Shown here: positions 41,878-51,147 of the stretch, piece after piece
Layout of the letters: every line of letters starts with the position of its first letter
How positions within the stretch are numbered: the stretch's first letter is position 1
Assembly (NCBI GenBank): GCA_002794775.1
Contig: NBAY01000062.1
Coordinates: 186,001 to 250,000, forward strand
Direction: 5' to 3'
Source: Porodaedalea pini
Taxonomy: Eukaryota > Basidiomycota > Agaricomycetes > Hymenochaetales > Hymenochaetaceae
DNA: 64,000 nt
Translations under genes and position numbers: made by a program
Notes under the pieces: model-generated
Databases searched by the model: none
Seen by the model: the letters and a program-made list of their open reading frames with translations, nothing else
What the model was told of the DNA's origin: nothing

Positions 41878-43974
41878 ATGCCTCGATCTTGTCTTCGTGG
41901 CACTCGTGGTGCCAGCCCGATGCCGCTTTCGGGTGCAGACAATGCACCTTTCTTCGATGGCTCGAACCCTCGTCTCATAGGTCGGTTCTTGGAGGATGTT
42001 GGGCTTCTCTGTGACGAGGCTCAGCTCTCAGAGGCTGACAGAGTTTATTGGACCATTTACTACGCTTCCTTGGATATTGCTGATCAGTGGAGCTTGTTCC
42101 CAGAGGCCATGGCAAGTTCGCCGACATGGTCTAGCTTCGAGACGGCAGTTCTATTCTTATATCCTGAGTACCCTGACAACGCTCATCGCTATCTACGTGC
42201 AGATCTTCAGGAGTTGGTCCAGAGGTCATCCGCCAGTCCCATGAACACTGTGGAGCAGCTGTATGAGTATTTCCGGTCATTCCTTCGCATTTTTCGGTAC
42301 CTCGAAGCCCACGATCGTATAACGGATATGGAGGCAAAGAGGCTCTTTGTCCAGGGCATCCCAGCATCGCTTCGAGCTCACGTTTTCGATCGGTTTGAGA
42401 TTTTATTCAGTGACAGACTTGCCGATGACGTTTTCAGTATCGAGGAGGTTATGGAGGCTGCCGATTTTATTTTAAACCGAGTTTCTGCGCGCCGTTTACA
42501 CTCGGTCGAGGAGCTGGGTCCAGCACGTTCCGAACGGTACCCTCACCACGCGTCTCAGATCTCTGGTTCTGGTTTTACAGATTTTACAAGCACCCCGACA
42601 TCTCAGTTATCTACTTCAAGTGTTCCCCTGCATTCCCCAGTGGTTCCCTTCATTTCCCCAGCTGCCCAAGTGTCAGAAACGAAGATACGATCCGTTGCAT
42701 CCGTTCCGGGCGTTCCGGGCGTTCCGTGCGTTCCGTCCATTCCGTCCATTCTGACAGCAGACTCGACACCAACGCGTACAACTCATTCCGGCCGCGTTTT
42801 TGGTTGTTTCTTTTGCAGTTCCCTCGAGCATTTCATCAAGGATTGTCCAGTGGTTTTGGAGTACTCTCGGACCCATCGCTGCATGCGAAATTCGGCAGGG
42901 CAGGTTGTTCTTCCGAGTGGATTATTTGTTCCATCGAGTTTCGGTGGCCATGACTTACAAGAGAGGTTCGATGCATTCTATGACGCATATCCGGAGCTTC
43001 GGATGGCTCCGTCGAGTTCCTCGAGTGCCCCTGACATCCCTCCGAAGGTTACGGACACTCGGAGTGCCGATCATTTCTCACATTCAGCTTCTGTCAGGCA
43101 CATCACTTCCGGTGCTTCTATCTCAAGTGTACAGCCTCTTACCCCGCGTTCTTCGACTTCTCCGCGCTTCTCGAAGCCTCCGGCTACATTCAATTCGATT
43201 CCTCGGTCCTCGAGCTCGCCGATCGACTCTTCGAAGGGTAGTTTCGGCCACGAAATGAATTTTCAGTGCAGAAATGCACCGGGAAGGCATTTTAAGGCAG
43301 ATTCTTCGACACCCAGCCTATTTAATTCAAGTTCTCGTGTCTGCCCGGTGTATGCGTCGGATTTCGACAGTTCAGAGGTTCCTCCATCGTGTTCCGACGT
43401 TTCGGACCTGGCCTTAGTGCCGGATTCGAATTCTATGCATTTTAGCAGCCCCGACATTGCAGATTCAACTTTGCAGGCTTTCTCTCCGAGTTTTTCAGAT
43501 ATTTATAGCATTTCGAAGCCGTTCCGCGAGTTCCGTGCGTTCCGTCCGACGCAACGAACGGAACGACGTTCCCACGCTCAAATCAACTCCGCAACCATCG
43601 GTTTTGGTTCAGAATTGGCGTCTCAGCATACGGTTTCGACTCCAGTCACTTTTCAGAGTGGTTTCTCGTCGAGCAGCTCAGCAAATTCGATCTCTCGAGT
43701 TTCCGTGTCCTCAGAAGCGTCGTTCGACTCATCAGACGATTCTGTCTCGGATTCAGACACCTCGGATGTTCCCCTCACACCGCTTTTGCCTTCATCTTCG
43801 ACACTTGAGGAGCGGAGTGACCGGGGACGGTCACTATTAGAAGGTCCGTGGAGATGTGGAGATCCTGATGCCGCTGGCCTCAGAATCGGCTCTATTAGGT
43901 TCGACTCGACTCAGGACAGTCTTACAAGTATCCCCGACGCATTTCAGGACAGTTTCAGTGTTTGGCAGTATTAA
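41878..43974 (+). CDS. Gag-like protein of the non-autonomous element
   Basis: 698 codons from ATG 41878; the frame is open slightly upstream but lacks an ATG. The N-terminal third is a retrotransposon capsid-like helical region (FFDGSNPRLIGRFLEDVGLL, WSLFPEA, ELVQRSSASPMNTVEQLYEY, RLFVQGIPASLRAHV). A CCHC zinc knuckle follows (CFFCSSLEHFIKDC, about 42808-42849). The C-terminal half is Ser/Pro-rich and presumably disordered. A VPGVPGVPCVPSIPSI stretch is encoded by tandem 9 bp repeats at 42702-42750. The last 40 codons and the stop lie inside the 3' LTR. It probably forms particles that package the element RNA, using enzymes from another element. Confidence 0.85.
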   Translation: MPRSCLRGTRGASPMPLSGADNAPFFDGSNPRLIGRFLEDVGLLCDEAQLSEADRVYWTIYYASLDIADQWSLFPEAMASSPTWSSFETAVLFLYPEYPDNAHRYLRADLQELVQRSSASPMNTVEQLYEYFRSFLRIFRYLEAHDRITDMEAKRLFVQGIPASLRAHVFDRFEILFSDRLADDVFSIEEVMEAADFILNRVSARRLHSVEELGPARSERYPHHASQISGSGFTDFTSTPTSQLSTSSVPLHSPVVPFISPAAQVSETKIRSVASVPGVPGVPCVPSIPSILTADSTPTRTTHSGRVFGCFFCSSLEHFIKDCPVVLEYSRTHRCMRNSAGQVVLPSGLFVPSSFGGHDLQERFDAFYDAYPELRMAPSSSSSAPDIPPKVTDTRSADHFSHSASVRHITSGASISSVQPLTPRSSTSPRFSKPPATFNSIPRSSSSPIDSSKGSFGHEMNFQCRNAPGRHFKADSSTPSLFNSSSRVCPVYASDFDSSEVPPSCSDVSDLALVPDSNSMHFSSPDIADSTLQAFSPSFSDIYSISKPFREFRAFRPTQRTERRSHAQINSATIGFGSELASQHTVSTPVTFQSGFSSSSSANSISRVSVSSEASFDSSDDSVSDSDTSDVPLTPLLPSSSTLEERSDRGRSLLEGPWRCGDPDAAGLRIGSIRFDSTQDSLTSIPDAFQDSFSVWQY

Positions 43975-44851
43975 CTCGACGCATACAGCTTGGTTCTGCA
44001 CCGGTGAGCCACCGAAGTCCGTTTTGGGTCACATCTGGTATTGTTCCGAGCCTCCCGAAGCTTAATTACTCATGTTCTCGAGTTACGGCTCCGAGTTCCG
44101 GCTATTTGGTGTTGTTTGGCTAGAGCCTCCGGTCTGTCTTTGTGTCCTTTGTACGCCACTCAGAGGCTCAACCCTCTGTTGGTTATTTAAACACTCATGT
44201 AAATGTCTCAAAAATACAAGTTTAGTTCCCCTGAGTCAGTCCCAGTCTTTAGTTCTCGTCTCCGTTGCCGTTCAGTGTCGTTCCGTCCGTTCCGTCCGTT
44301 CCGTCTCGAGTCCCGTTTTCGGCCAAATCTTGCTTTCGCTATATCGCCCTCAGTTCTTATCCGTTTCCCGAGCTCTCTTCAGATTCTTAACCTCGTCGAA
44401 AATCGCTTTCGAACACTGTCTTTTCTTGCACGATTCCGAACCCGCGTCGTAGAGCTACGAAAATAGCTTTTGGTTCCGGGAGTTCCGTGCGTTCCGCCAG
44501 CCGCAACCAGTGCAACTGCTATATCTCCGTCAATTCTGCATCGCGTCTCGAGGTCTTTTCAGATTCAGAATCTTCTCGACGAATAGTATCGATTCCTGTC
44601 TTCACTGGCGAGTTTCCGAGCCCGGGTTGTCAAGATCGTAGTTGCTCTTTGTTCTCCGACCGCATTTAGGCATGTTTTGCCGGTCGTCCTTTGTACTCAC
44701 GTCCTCGAGTCGACACCTAGCCCCGAGTATTCTATTACACTTCCCCACACTTCCTGACACTATCCCCTCCATCAGACACGTTAGAGTGAACCCCCAGTGG
44801 CCGAACTCAACCAGGTCCGAGTCTGCCAGTAGACCGTACTGTCACCTTTCA
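43855..44851 (+). repeat. 3' LTR of the gag-only element
   Basis: Same length as the 5' LTR and near-identical. The gag reading frame enters it and stops at 43974. Confidence 0.9.
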
Positions 44852-44855
44852 GCGG

Positions 44856-46536
44856 TGAATGACAACACACCCTATCAACTCTGGTACAAGTCTAAACCAG
44901 ATGTTTCTCATTTTCACATTTTTGGCTGCACTTCATATGTGCACGTTCAGAAAGATCAACGCAAACAGTTGCAATCCCACACACAGAAATGTGTCTTCCT
45001 TGGCTACCCTGCAAATTACAAAGGATGGCTATTCTGGAATCCTGTTACACACAAGGAGATCATTAGTGACTCTGCTCAGTTTGATGAACATGTGTTTCCA
45101 GGCAATTCTAGGACTCCTGTTGATTTGCAGGTACAATCTCCTCCAGAGGCAAAAGATCTGCCAGAACAGGTGGGAGTAGAGAGTGATGATGATGATGATG
45201 TTCTACCATCTCCTTCACCTCCTGTTCATCCAGCGGACCCTCCTGTACCTCCACCAACTCGTTCCCCTTCTCCACTCGCTTCTGCACATAAACACACTGC
45301 ATCTCCTCCACCTTCTCAGACTCCTCCTGCTAAGAAACCAAGGAGTGAGCAACCTAATCAGACTCAAACTCCGCCACCAGCTCCTCCTCCCAGGCCAAAA
45401 CCATGCACTACCACTGGTGCATGGGACAGAATGATCAATCCACTCATGGATTATCCAGGTTGACGCATCCCTAGACCTGATCCTGTTCCCACATCAGAGC
45501 CTGAAGTTGTGCATCAGCTAGAAATGGATGTGCATATGGAGGATGCTAAACAGCATGATGAACTTGATGTCATGTCTGAAGAGGAAATGCAAGCAGAAGC
45601 GCTCATGTTCACTGGGCTCATGGACTTTGGTGCAAATGCAGGTCTTGAAGACAAGTACATTGCTTTTGATGATGCGTTTGACTATGTTTTCAAGTCTACA
45701 AATTGTCTTGAGCGTGTATTCTCTGCAGAAGTGCGCAAGCAATATGGTCCAGAGCCCTATCAGTGGAAGGATATCAAGGGGCGCCCTGATGCCCATCTTT
45801 GGGAACAGGCTGCAATCGAAGAGTTCATCAGTCTGATTGAGAATGGCACTTTCCAGCCTGTCAGACTTCCAACTAGTCGTAAGACTATTGGTTGCCGCTG
45901 GGTGTTCAAGCTCAAGCGCAAGGCAGATGGCTCTGTGGATAGGTATAAGGCAAGACTAGTTGCAAAGGGATACTCACAGCGCCCAGGATTGGAGTTTTCA
46001 CAAGTGTTTGCACCAACTGCAAAGTGGGCAGCACTGTGTACAATTCTGGCTATAGCTGCACTTGAGGACCTTGAGCTTTACAGTGTGGACATCTCCACCG
46101 CCTTTCTCAATGGCAAGATGGATCATGATGTCTACATGGACCAGCCTGAAGGGTTTGAGGAGTATTATGGCGCTGGATTTGTTCTTAAGCTAGTGAAGTC
46201 TATCTATAGACTGAAACAGGCTGGACGCCAGTGGCACAAGAAACTCGATTCAGTATTGAAGGGTATGGGCTTCCAACTGGTGCGCTGTGACAACAGCATA
46301 TGGGTCTATCGCAGAGAGGATGTACGCATTATCATTCCTGTCTATGTTGATGACATGACCATTGCTGCAAAGTTGAAGGAGCAGTACCAGTCTGTGAAGA
46401 GTGAGCTGGAGAAGCACTTCAAGCTACATGACCTTGGACCAACTTCATTTCTCTTGGGAGTTCACATTGAGTGTGATCACTCTCAGCGCTCATTGTCCAT
46501 ATCTCAGCGCCAGTATATCATTGACATACTTGAGCA
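44856..46536 (+). pseudogene. Copia integrase end and reverse transcriptase
   Basis: It continues the Copia frame from 40792: NDNTPYQLWYKSKPDVSHFH, the integrase C-terminus with GYPANYKGWLFW, and an acidic/Pro-rich linker with a TGA at about 45461. Reverse transcriptase follows (WVFKLKRKADGSVDRYKARL, SVDISTAFLNGKMDHDVYM, RLKQAGRQWHKKL), with the catalytic VYVDDM block and SFLLGVHIE, up to RQYIIDILEHY. There the array C terminus begins at 46537. The RNase H part is not downstream. A matching RNase H lies at 37401, with about 80-100 codons missing between the two. Confidence 0.92.
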
Positions 46537-46899
46537 TTACGATTACTGAGTTTACGAAGTATCATCTTTTGTTGTGGGCCGAGATAAAGTCCCCAATTTG
46601 GGTTTTTGTCAGCTTTTATAAGCTGATGGCATACCATATATGTTAATTTTGGACCCCTTTTCTACTAAATTGAGCTGTGGCTATGGACCGACTCACAGCT
46701 TTTGTGGCTGTACAGTGCTCACTTTCTTCATTGGCATATTTAATTTTATTCAACCATCCAAATCGCAAGCTTGAAGCATGTAAAAAAACTTCAGACAATT
46801 CGATATCTGTCTATGTATTTTTGGTAAAATAAAGTGACCTGGTTGAATTAAAAATCGGTCGAAAGCAGAGTTGACGACAGTGCCAACATGTGATCTCCA
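46537..46899 (+). mobile_element. Terminus of array C (363 bp repeat)
   Basis: Same sequence as 6556-6918, abutting Copia reverse transcriptase on the left and a BTB 5' flank on the right. The hairpin is at 46609-46626. With the array B terminus it forms an inverted pair around the Copia block. Confidence 0.65.
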
Positions 46900-47080
46900 G
46901 CTCAGCGGGAGGCAGCAAAGACACTCGCTTCGCTCCCTCATAAGTCTGCTTAGGCCAAGGGCCCTCCTCAAGCCACATCCGCAGTGTCTTCACCTCGTTC
47001 TCAGTCGCCAGCTCCTGCCGCTCCAAAAGCTCAGACGCAGTCACAATTGAGAAGGCCATCGCAACTAGGAGGTTTCAAGG
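46900..47080. other. Array C segment between the terminus and the BTB gene
   Basis: The first 50 bp (ggaggcagcaaagacactcgc..) match the array B 5' flank. The next 110 bp are found only here. On the minus strand they read a protein-like stretch (SELLERQELATENEVKTLRM) with an ATG at 47059, possibly an exon of another captured gene. I do not recognise it. Confidence 0.3.
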
Positions 47081-49494
47081 ATGCAGTCGGTGTTGGAATT
47101 GCGAACGATGGACAAAGGCAGCAACGCGGACTCGAAGGTTTGGGAATATAAAGGTGAGCACGAGCGCAGAACCTACCATCTGTCCTTGAGACTAATAGTT
47201 GCTAGCTATCGTTTATGTTCATGCACTACCCAGTTTCCAAGCGCGCTATTTCTCGTTCCGCCCAGCACCTATTGTGCCCCCAGCGAGCTCACGACCCTTC
47301 GCCTTCCCTCGCCTCCCTTCACTCCTCCAGCACTGCACTTTACCTTAGGATACTTATACACCGGCACGCTCAGCTTCAGCAACCATTCATATGACTTGGA
47401 CACCGCTGTCGCTACCCTGTGCTCCGCGAACTATCTTCAATTGCAAACGCTCCATGGCAAGGTGCAGGCACACCTCGTGCAGGAGATGCTCCATGGGCTC
47501 TTCCACGCTTTCCTCGAATTTGCTGAGTATGAACGTATCACTGGAGGTCGCTGGGGCACAGGTGGGTTTCGCTGCCGCCGGTGTGCACATCGCGCACCGC
47601 GTACACTCGTGTCTTCCGTGTGTCCAGACGTGCAGAACACATACCTTGAGCGCGGCGAGTGGCGTGCCCTTGTTGGTCTTTTCGGATAGGGCTGGTGCAC
47701 GCCGGACTTCGCTGCACTCCCGCAGCAGACGAAAGACGGGTTGATGACCGGCCTGAAGAAGCGTGCGCTCCTGCAGAATGTGTTTCCTTTGCTCTTCGCT
47801 GCGCATGCGGCCTTAGTGAAGCTCAACTCTGTGCGCAAAGCCTGGGTAGAGGGTGTGAGAGAAATGGTTTATGACAGCAAGGGGGTTTGTGGATGCGCTG
47901 CTTTGCAACGAGGCGGAGAAGTGTTTGAATGAGCGCGAGTGGGTTGAGATTATGGAGAATGATGGGCTAGGACGGTTTGAGGACGGGGAGCGCATTGAGT
48001 GGGTTATGGAGGCTGTGCGGAGGGGCATGGCGGAGTCGAATGCTGGCATGCTCTATCAGGTGAGTATTAAAATATAATCGGGTTTATTGTTGTGCTCATT
48101 CCTTCGCAGACTCTTCTTTCTGCAATTCTTCTCCGTCAGTACCCTGCGGAACCAAGTGAGACCCTCTTATCAAGCATTTCCCACATCTGTGTGCAAGTTG
48201 AACAGACTCGTATGGATCTGCTTCACTGGATGCGAAGGCGCTGGGTCAGTATCCAGAACGAGGGTGGCTTCGATGCGTTGGAAAGTTGGGGGATCAAGGA
48301 GATCAGCGATGGTATTGCTAATAACAATCTACAGAGATCAACGTCCCGGTCGAAGATCTTCTAACGCCGACGACGAGCAACTCCAACACGGTGCGTGGGC
48401 CGCTTATGCAAGCAGGCCTCCGCCCCACACTCGGCGAGGTCGAAGACACCACTGAGCGCGATAGCATGAGCACGTCGCATTTGCTTCGTACGAACGTGCT
48501 GAACAAGAACCTTGCTTGCGGGAATGCAGCTGTCACCTCGTCTAGCGCATCTGTCCGGAGCGTAGCGCGCAGCGTTGCGTCGATGACTAGCCGAACGTCA
48601 TCGCGCCTTACGACTGCGACGGAGCATGAGCGTAAGGAGAGCCGGCCAGAATCGAAGTTTACGCCATCCTCTCCACGTAGCACGAGTCCGAGCGTCCATA
48701 GGGCGCCGAGTGTGCTCTTGTACACTTCAGATATGGACGGGGACGGGGAGGGTGACGAACAAGAAAGCCCGCGACTAAAGGGCTCGACCCTGTCCCTTGC
48801 GCGCTCTACCGCGTCATCTTCCGTGGTTTCTCGACGGCCCGGTGTAGCTTCTCGCTCTCCACGCACAACTGGGAAAGACACAGGTGACACCACGAGTGTT
48901 ACGAGTGTAAAACTCCCAAACGTCGTCTCCGTGCAAAGACCAAAATCTGTCGCCGCGTCTGTTTCACCTACTCGTTCACATGCATCGACCATCCATAGAA
49001 ATGCCGTCACTGCAGGCCAGCAAGGTACTCTTCGTCCACCTCATCCGCCCTCGTGACCGACATCCTCGCTCTCGAATGTGTCAATGTCCAGCAGCAGGAG
49101 CGGGGCTTCAACACGCGAGCCTACATTCAAGACGCCTCGCGAGAATATGACTCCGCGCGACTCTGTTACTCGGTCGAGGAAGGTCTCGACCTCGATGCGC
49201 AGCACCGGAACCTCAAGGTCTCCTAAAGCGCCGGCACCTGCGCTACCGAAAGGACGGCCGCGTCGCGTCTCTAAAACAAGTGCGGCGCCATTTAGTACGG
49301 TAAGCGCAGCATCGCGCACACGGAAGGTGTCGCCCACAGTATCTACGAAAACAACAGCGAACAAGACGTCCGTCATTCGAAAGTCACCGTCGGCGAATTC
49401 AATTCGATCAACTGCATCTGTGGCAACAGCTGGAGGGAAAAAGACAGCGCCGAAGAAGTCCCCTGCAGTCGACGAGAAGAAGCCTTCTCCGGCG
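47081..49494 (+). pseudogene. BTB gene: BTB part, helical region and Ser-rich linker (array C)
   Basis: It begins at the MDKGSNADSK-like exon end, followed by the same 50 bp intron as in array A (about 47151-47201). It then reads ALHFTLGYLYTGTLSF (BTB YTG box), YERITGGRWGTGG, and after a TAG at about 47687 CTPDFAALPQQTKDG, VRKAWVEGVREMVYDS, WVEIMENDGLGRFEDG, an intron (48061-48108) and QTRMDLLHWMRRRW. The Ser/Thr/Arg-rich linker runs from about 48370 to 49494, with an intron near 49024-49091, and ends VDEKKPSPA. It then passes directly into RPB1. The second BTB segment seen in array A (8360-8700) is deleted here. There is no CAP-Gly part. Confidence 0.75.
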
Positions 49495-51147
49495 AGGCAT
49501 CGCGTACGACTTATGCCTTACTCTAGTACGTGTTTATCCACCTTTAATTCATTGTATAGTCGCTGATTAGTGTATTTTAGCCTCTCGTCTAAATCTTTCC
49601 ATCACCCCACCGTATAACACCGATTTAGATGGCGATGAGATGAACATGCAGTATGTCACTTTTAAGATCAACCTTACATCTCTTTCTCAGCTCCGTCTAG
49701 CATTCCTCAGAACGAAGAGACGAGAGCCGAGCTCAGTAAAATTGCATAGGTTGCGAAGCAGATCATCTCGCCGCAGGCGAACAAACCTGTTATGGGTATT
49801 GTACAGGACACGTCGTGCGGTATCCGGAAATTCACTCTGCGGGATAGCTTCCTCGACTGGGTGCAGGTGCAAAACATCCTGCTCTGGGTGCTGGACTGGG
49901 ATAGCACGATTCCGACGCCGGCGATCTTGAAGCCGAAGCCATTATGGACGGGCAAACAGATTCTTAGTATGACGATTCCTCGCGGAATAAACGCATATCG
50001 CTCGCCTGATCCGAAATCTTCGAGCCCCGTTTTCGACGATGGCATGCTCATTGAAAATGGCGAGATCGTCTTTGGTATCGTGGAGAAAAAGACGGTTGGA
50101 GCGTCGCAAGGCGGTCTTATCCACGTCGTCTTCCACGAAAAAGGTCCCGAAGCGACTCGTACGCTGTTCACTGGTCTCCAGCAGATTGTTAACTACTGGC
50201 TGTTCCACAATGGATTCAGGATAGGCATTGGTGATACGGTCGCGGATAAGAAGACAATGGCGTACATCACGGAGCAGATCAAGATGCGGAAGCAGAATGT
50301 CGTGCAGGCCATTGAAGATGCATCTGACGACTGTCTGAAAGCTGCACCGGGTATGACTATTCGCGAGTCGTTCGAGAGTCGAGTCGAAGGCGAGCTCAAC
50401 TTTGCGCGTGACCACTCCGGTGTCAAAGAGATGGTTGTCGCGGGTTCGAAGGGTTCGTTCATTAACATCTCGCAGATGTCCATCTGTGCAGCAGTCCGTT
50501 GAAGGGAAGCGACTCCCGTTCGGCTTCAGACATCGCACACTACCTCACTTTACGAAGGATGACTTCAGCCCAGAGGTGCGCTGTCAAGACGGCCGAGACT
50601 GGTTACATTCATCGTCGACTTGTAAAGGCACTCGAAGAAGTGGCTGTCTGCTACGATGGGACTGTACGAAACTCACTGGGTGACCTGATCCAATTCGTGT
50701 ATGGCGAGGATGGTATGGACGGTGCTTTTATTGAACGGCAAACGATCAAAAACGTTCGGTAGCAATGATCGCGAGTTCGAACATTGCTATTGGGTCGACG
50801 TCACTTTTTTTCACTGGTGCTTTGCAAGTCAGTATCGATGACTCATTCCTCGAGCTCCAGCAAAAACTTGACGAGGAATATGACCGTCTTCATGAGGATC
50901 GTAAGTTGCTCCCTGAATTCATTTTCCCGGGCCGCGACAATTCCACTGCCCACTATCTTCTTGTCAACCTGAACCACATCGTGCAGAACGCAACGCAGAC
51001 TTTCCATATCGACCGTAGAAAACCGAGCGATCTGGAGCCGGTTTACGTCATTGAGCAGGTGCAGCAGCTGGCAGACCGCCTCGTCGTTGTGCGCGGCGAT
51101 GATCTTTTAATAAAGGAGGCTGCCGAGAACGCTTCTCTCGCATGCAG
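49495..51147 (+). pseudogene. RPB1: RNA polymerase II largest subunit RPB1, central part (array C)
   Basis: The frame reads HRVRLMPYS, intron (about 49527-49579), RLNLSITPPYNTDLDGDEMN with all three active-site aspartates kept, then an intron (49653-49690). A TAG is at about 49748. It then reads [58 protein letters not shown] and [20 protein letters not shown]. Codons for the start of the bridge helix (31 residues present in array B) are deleted at about 50575. The rest continues through [36 protein letters not shown] and [14 protein letters not shown], ending in Prp8 codons LIHRK. Multiple frame changes; non-functional. Confidence 0.93.

Larger units (their letters stand above)
40789..44855 (+). 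mobile_element. Gag-only, non-autonomous LTR retrotransposon
   Basis: Two 997 bp LTRs (40793-41789 and 43855-44851) differ, by eye, at about three positions and flank a 2065 bp interior with one long ORF. The site is marked by GCGG at both sides (40789-40792, 44852-44855), and removing the element restores the Copia integrase frame. There is no reverse transcriptase, protease or integrase, so it must borrow these. It is clearly younger than the Copia element it sits in. Confidence 0.88.
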
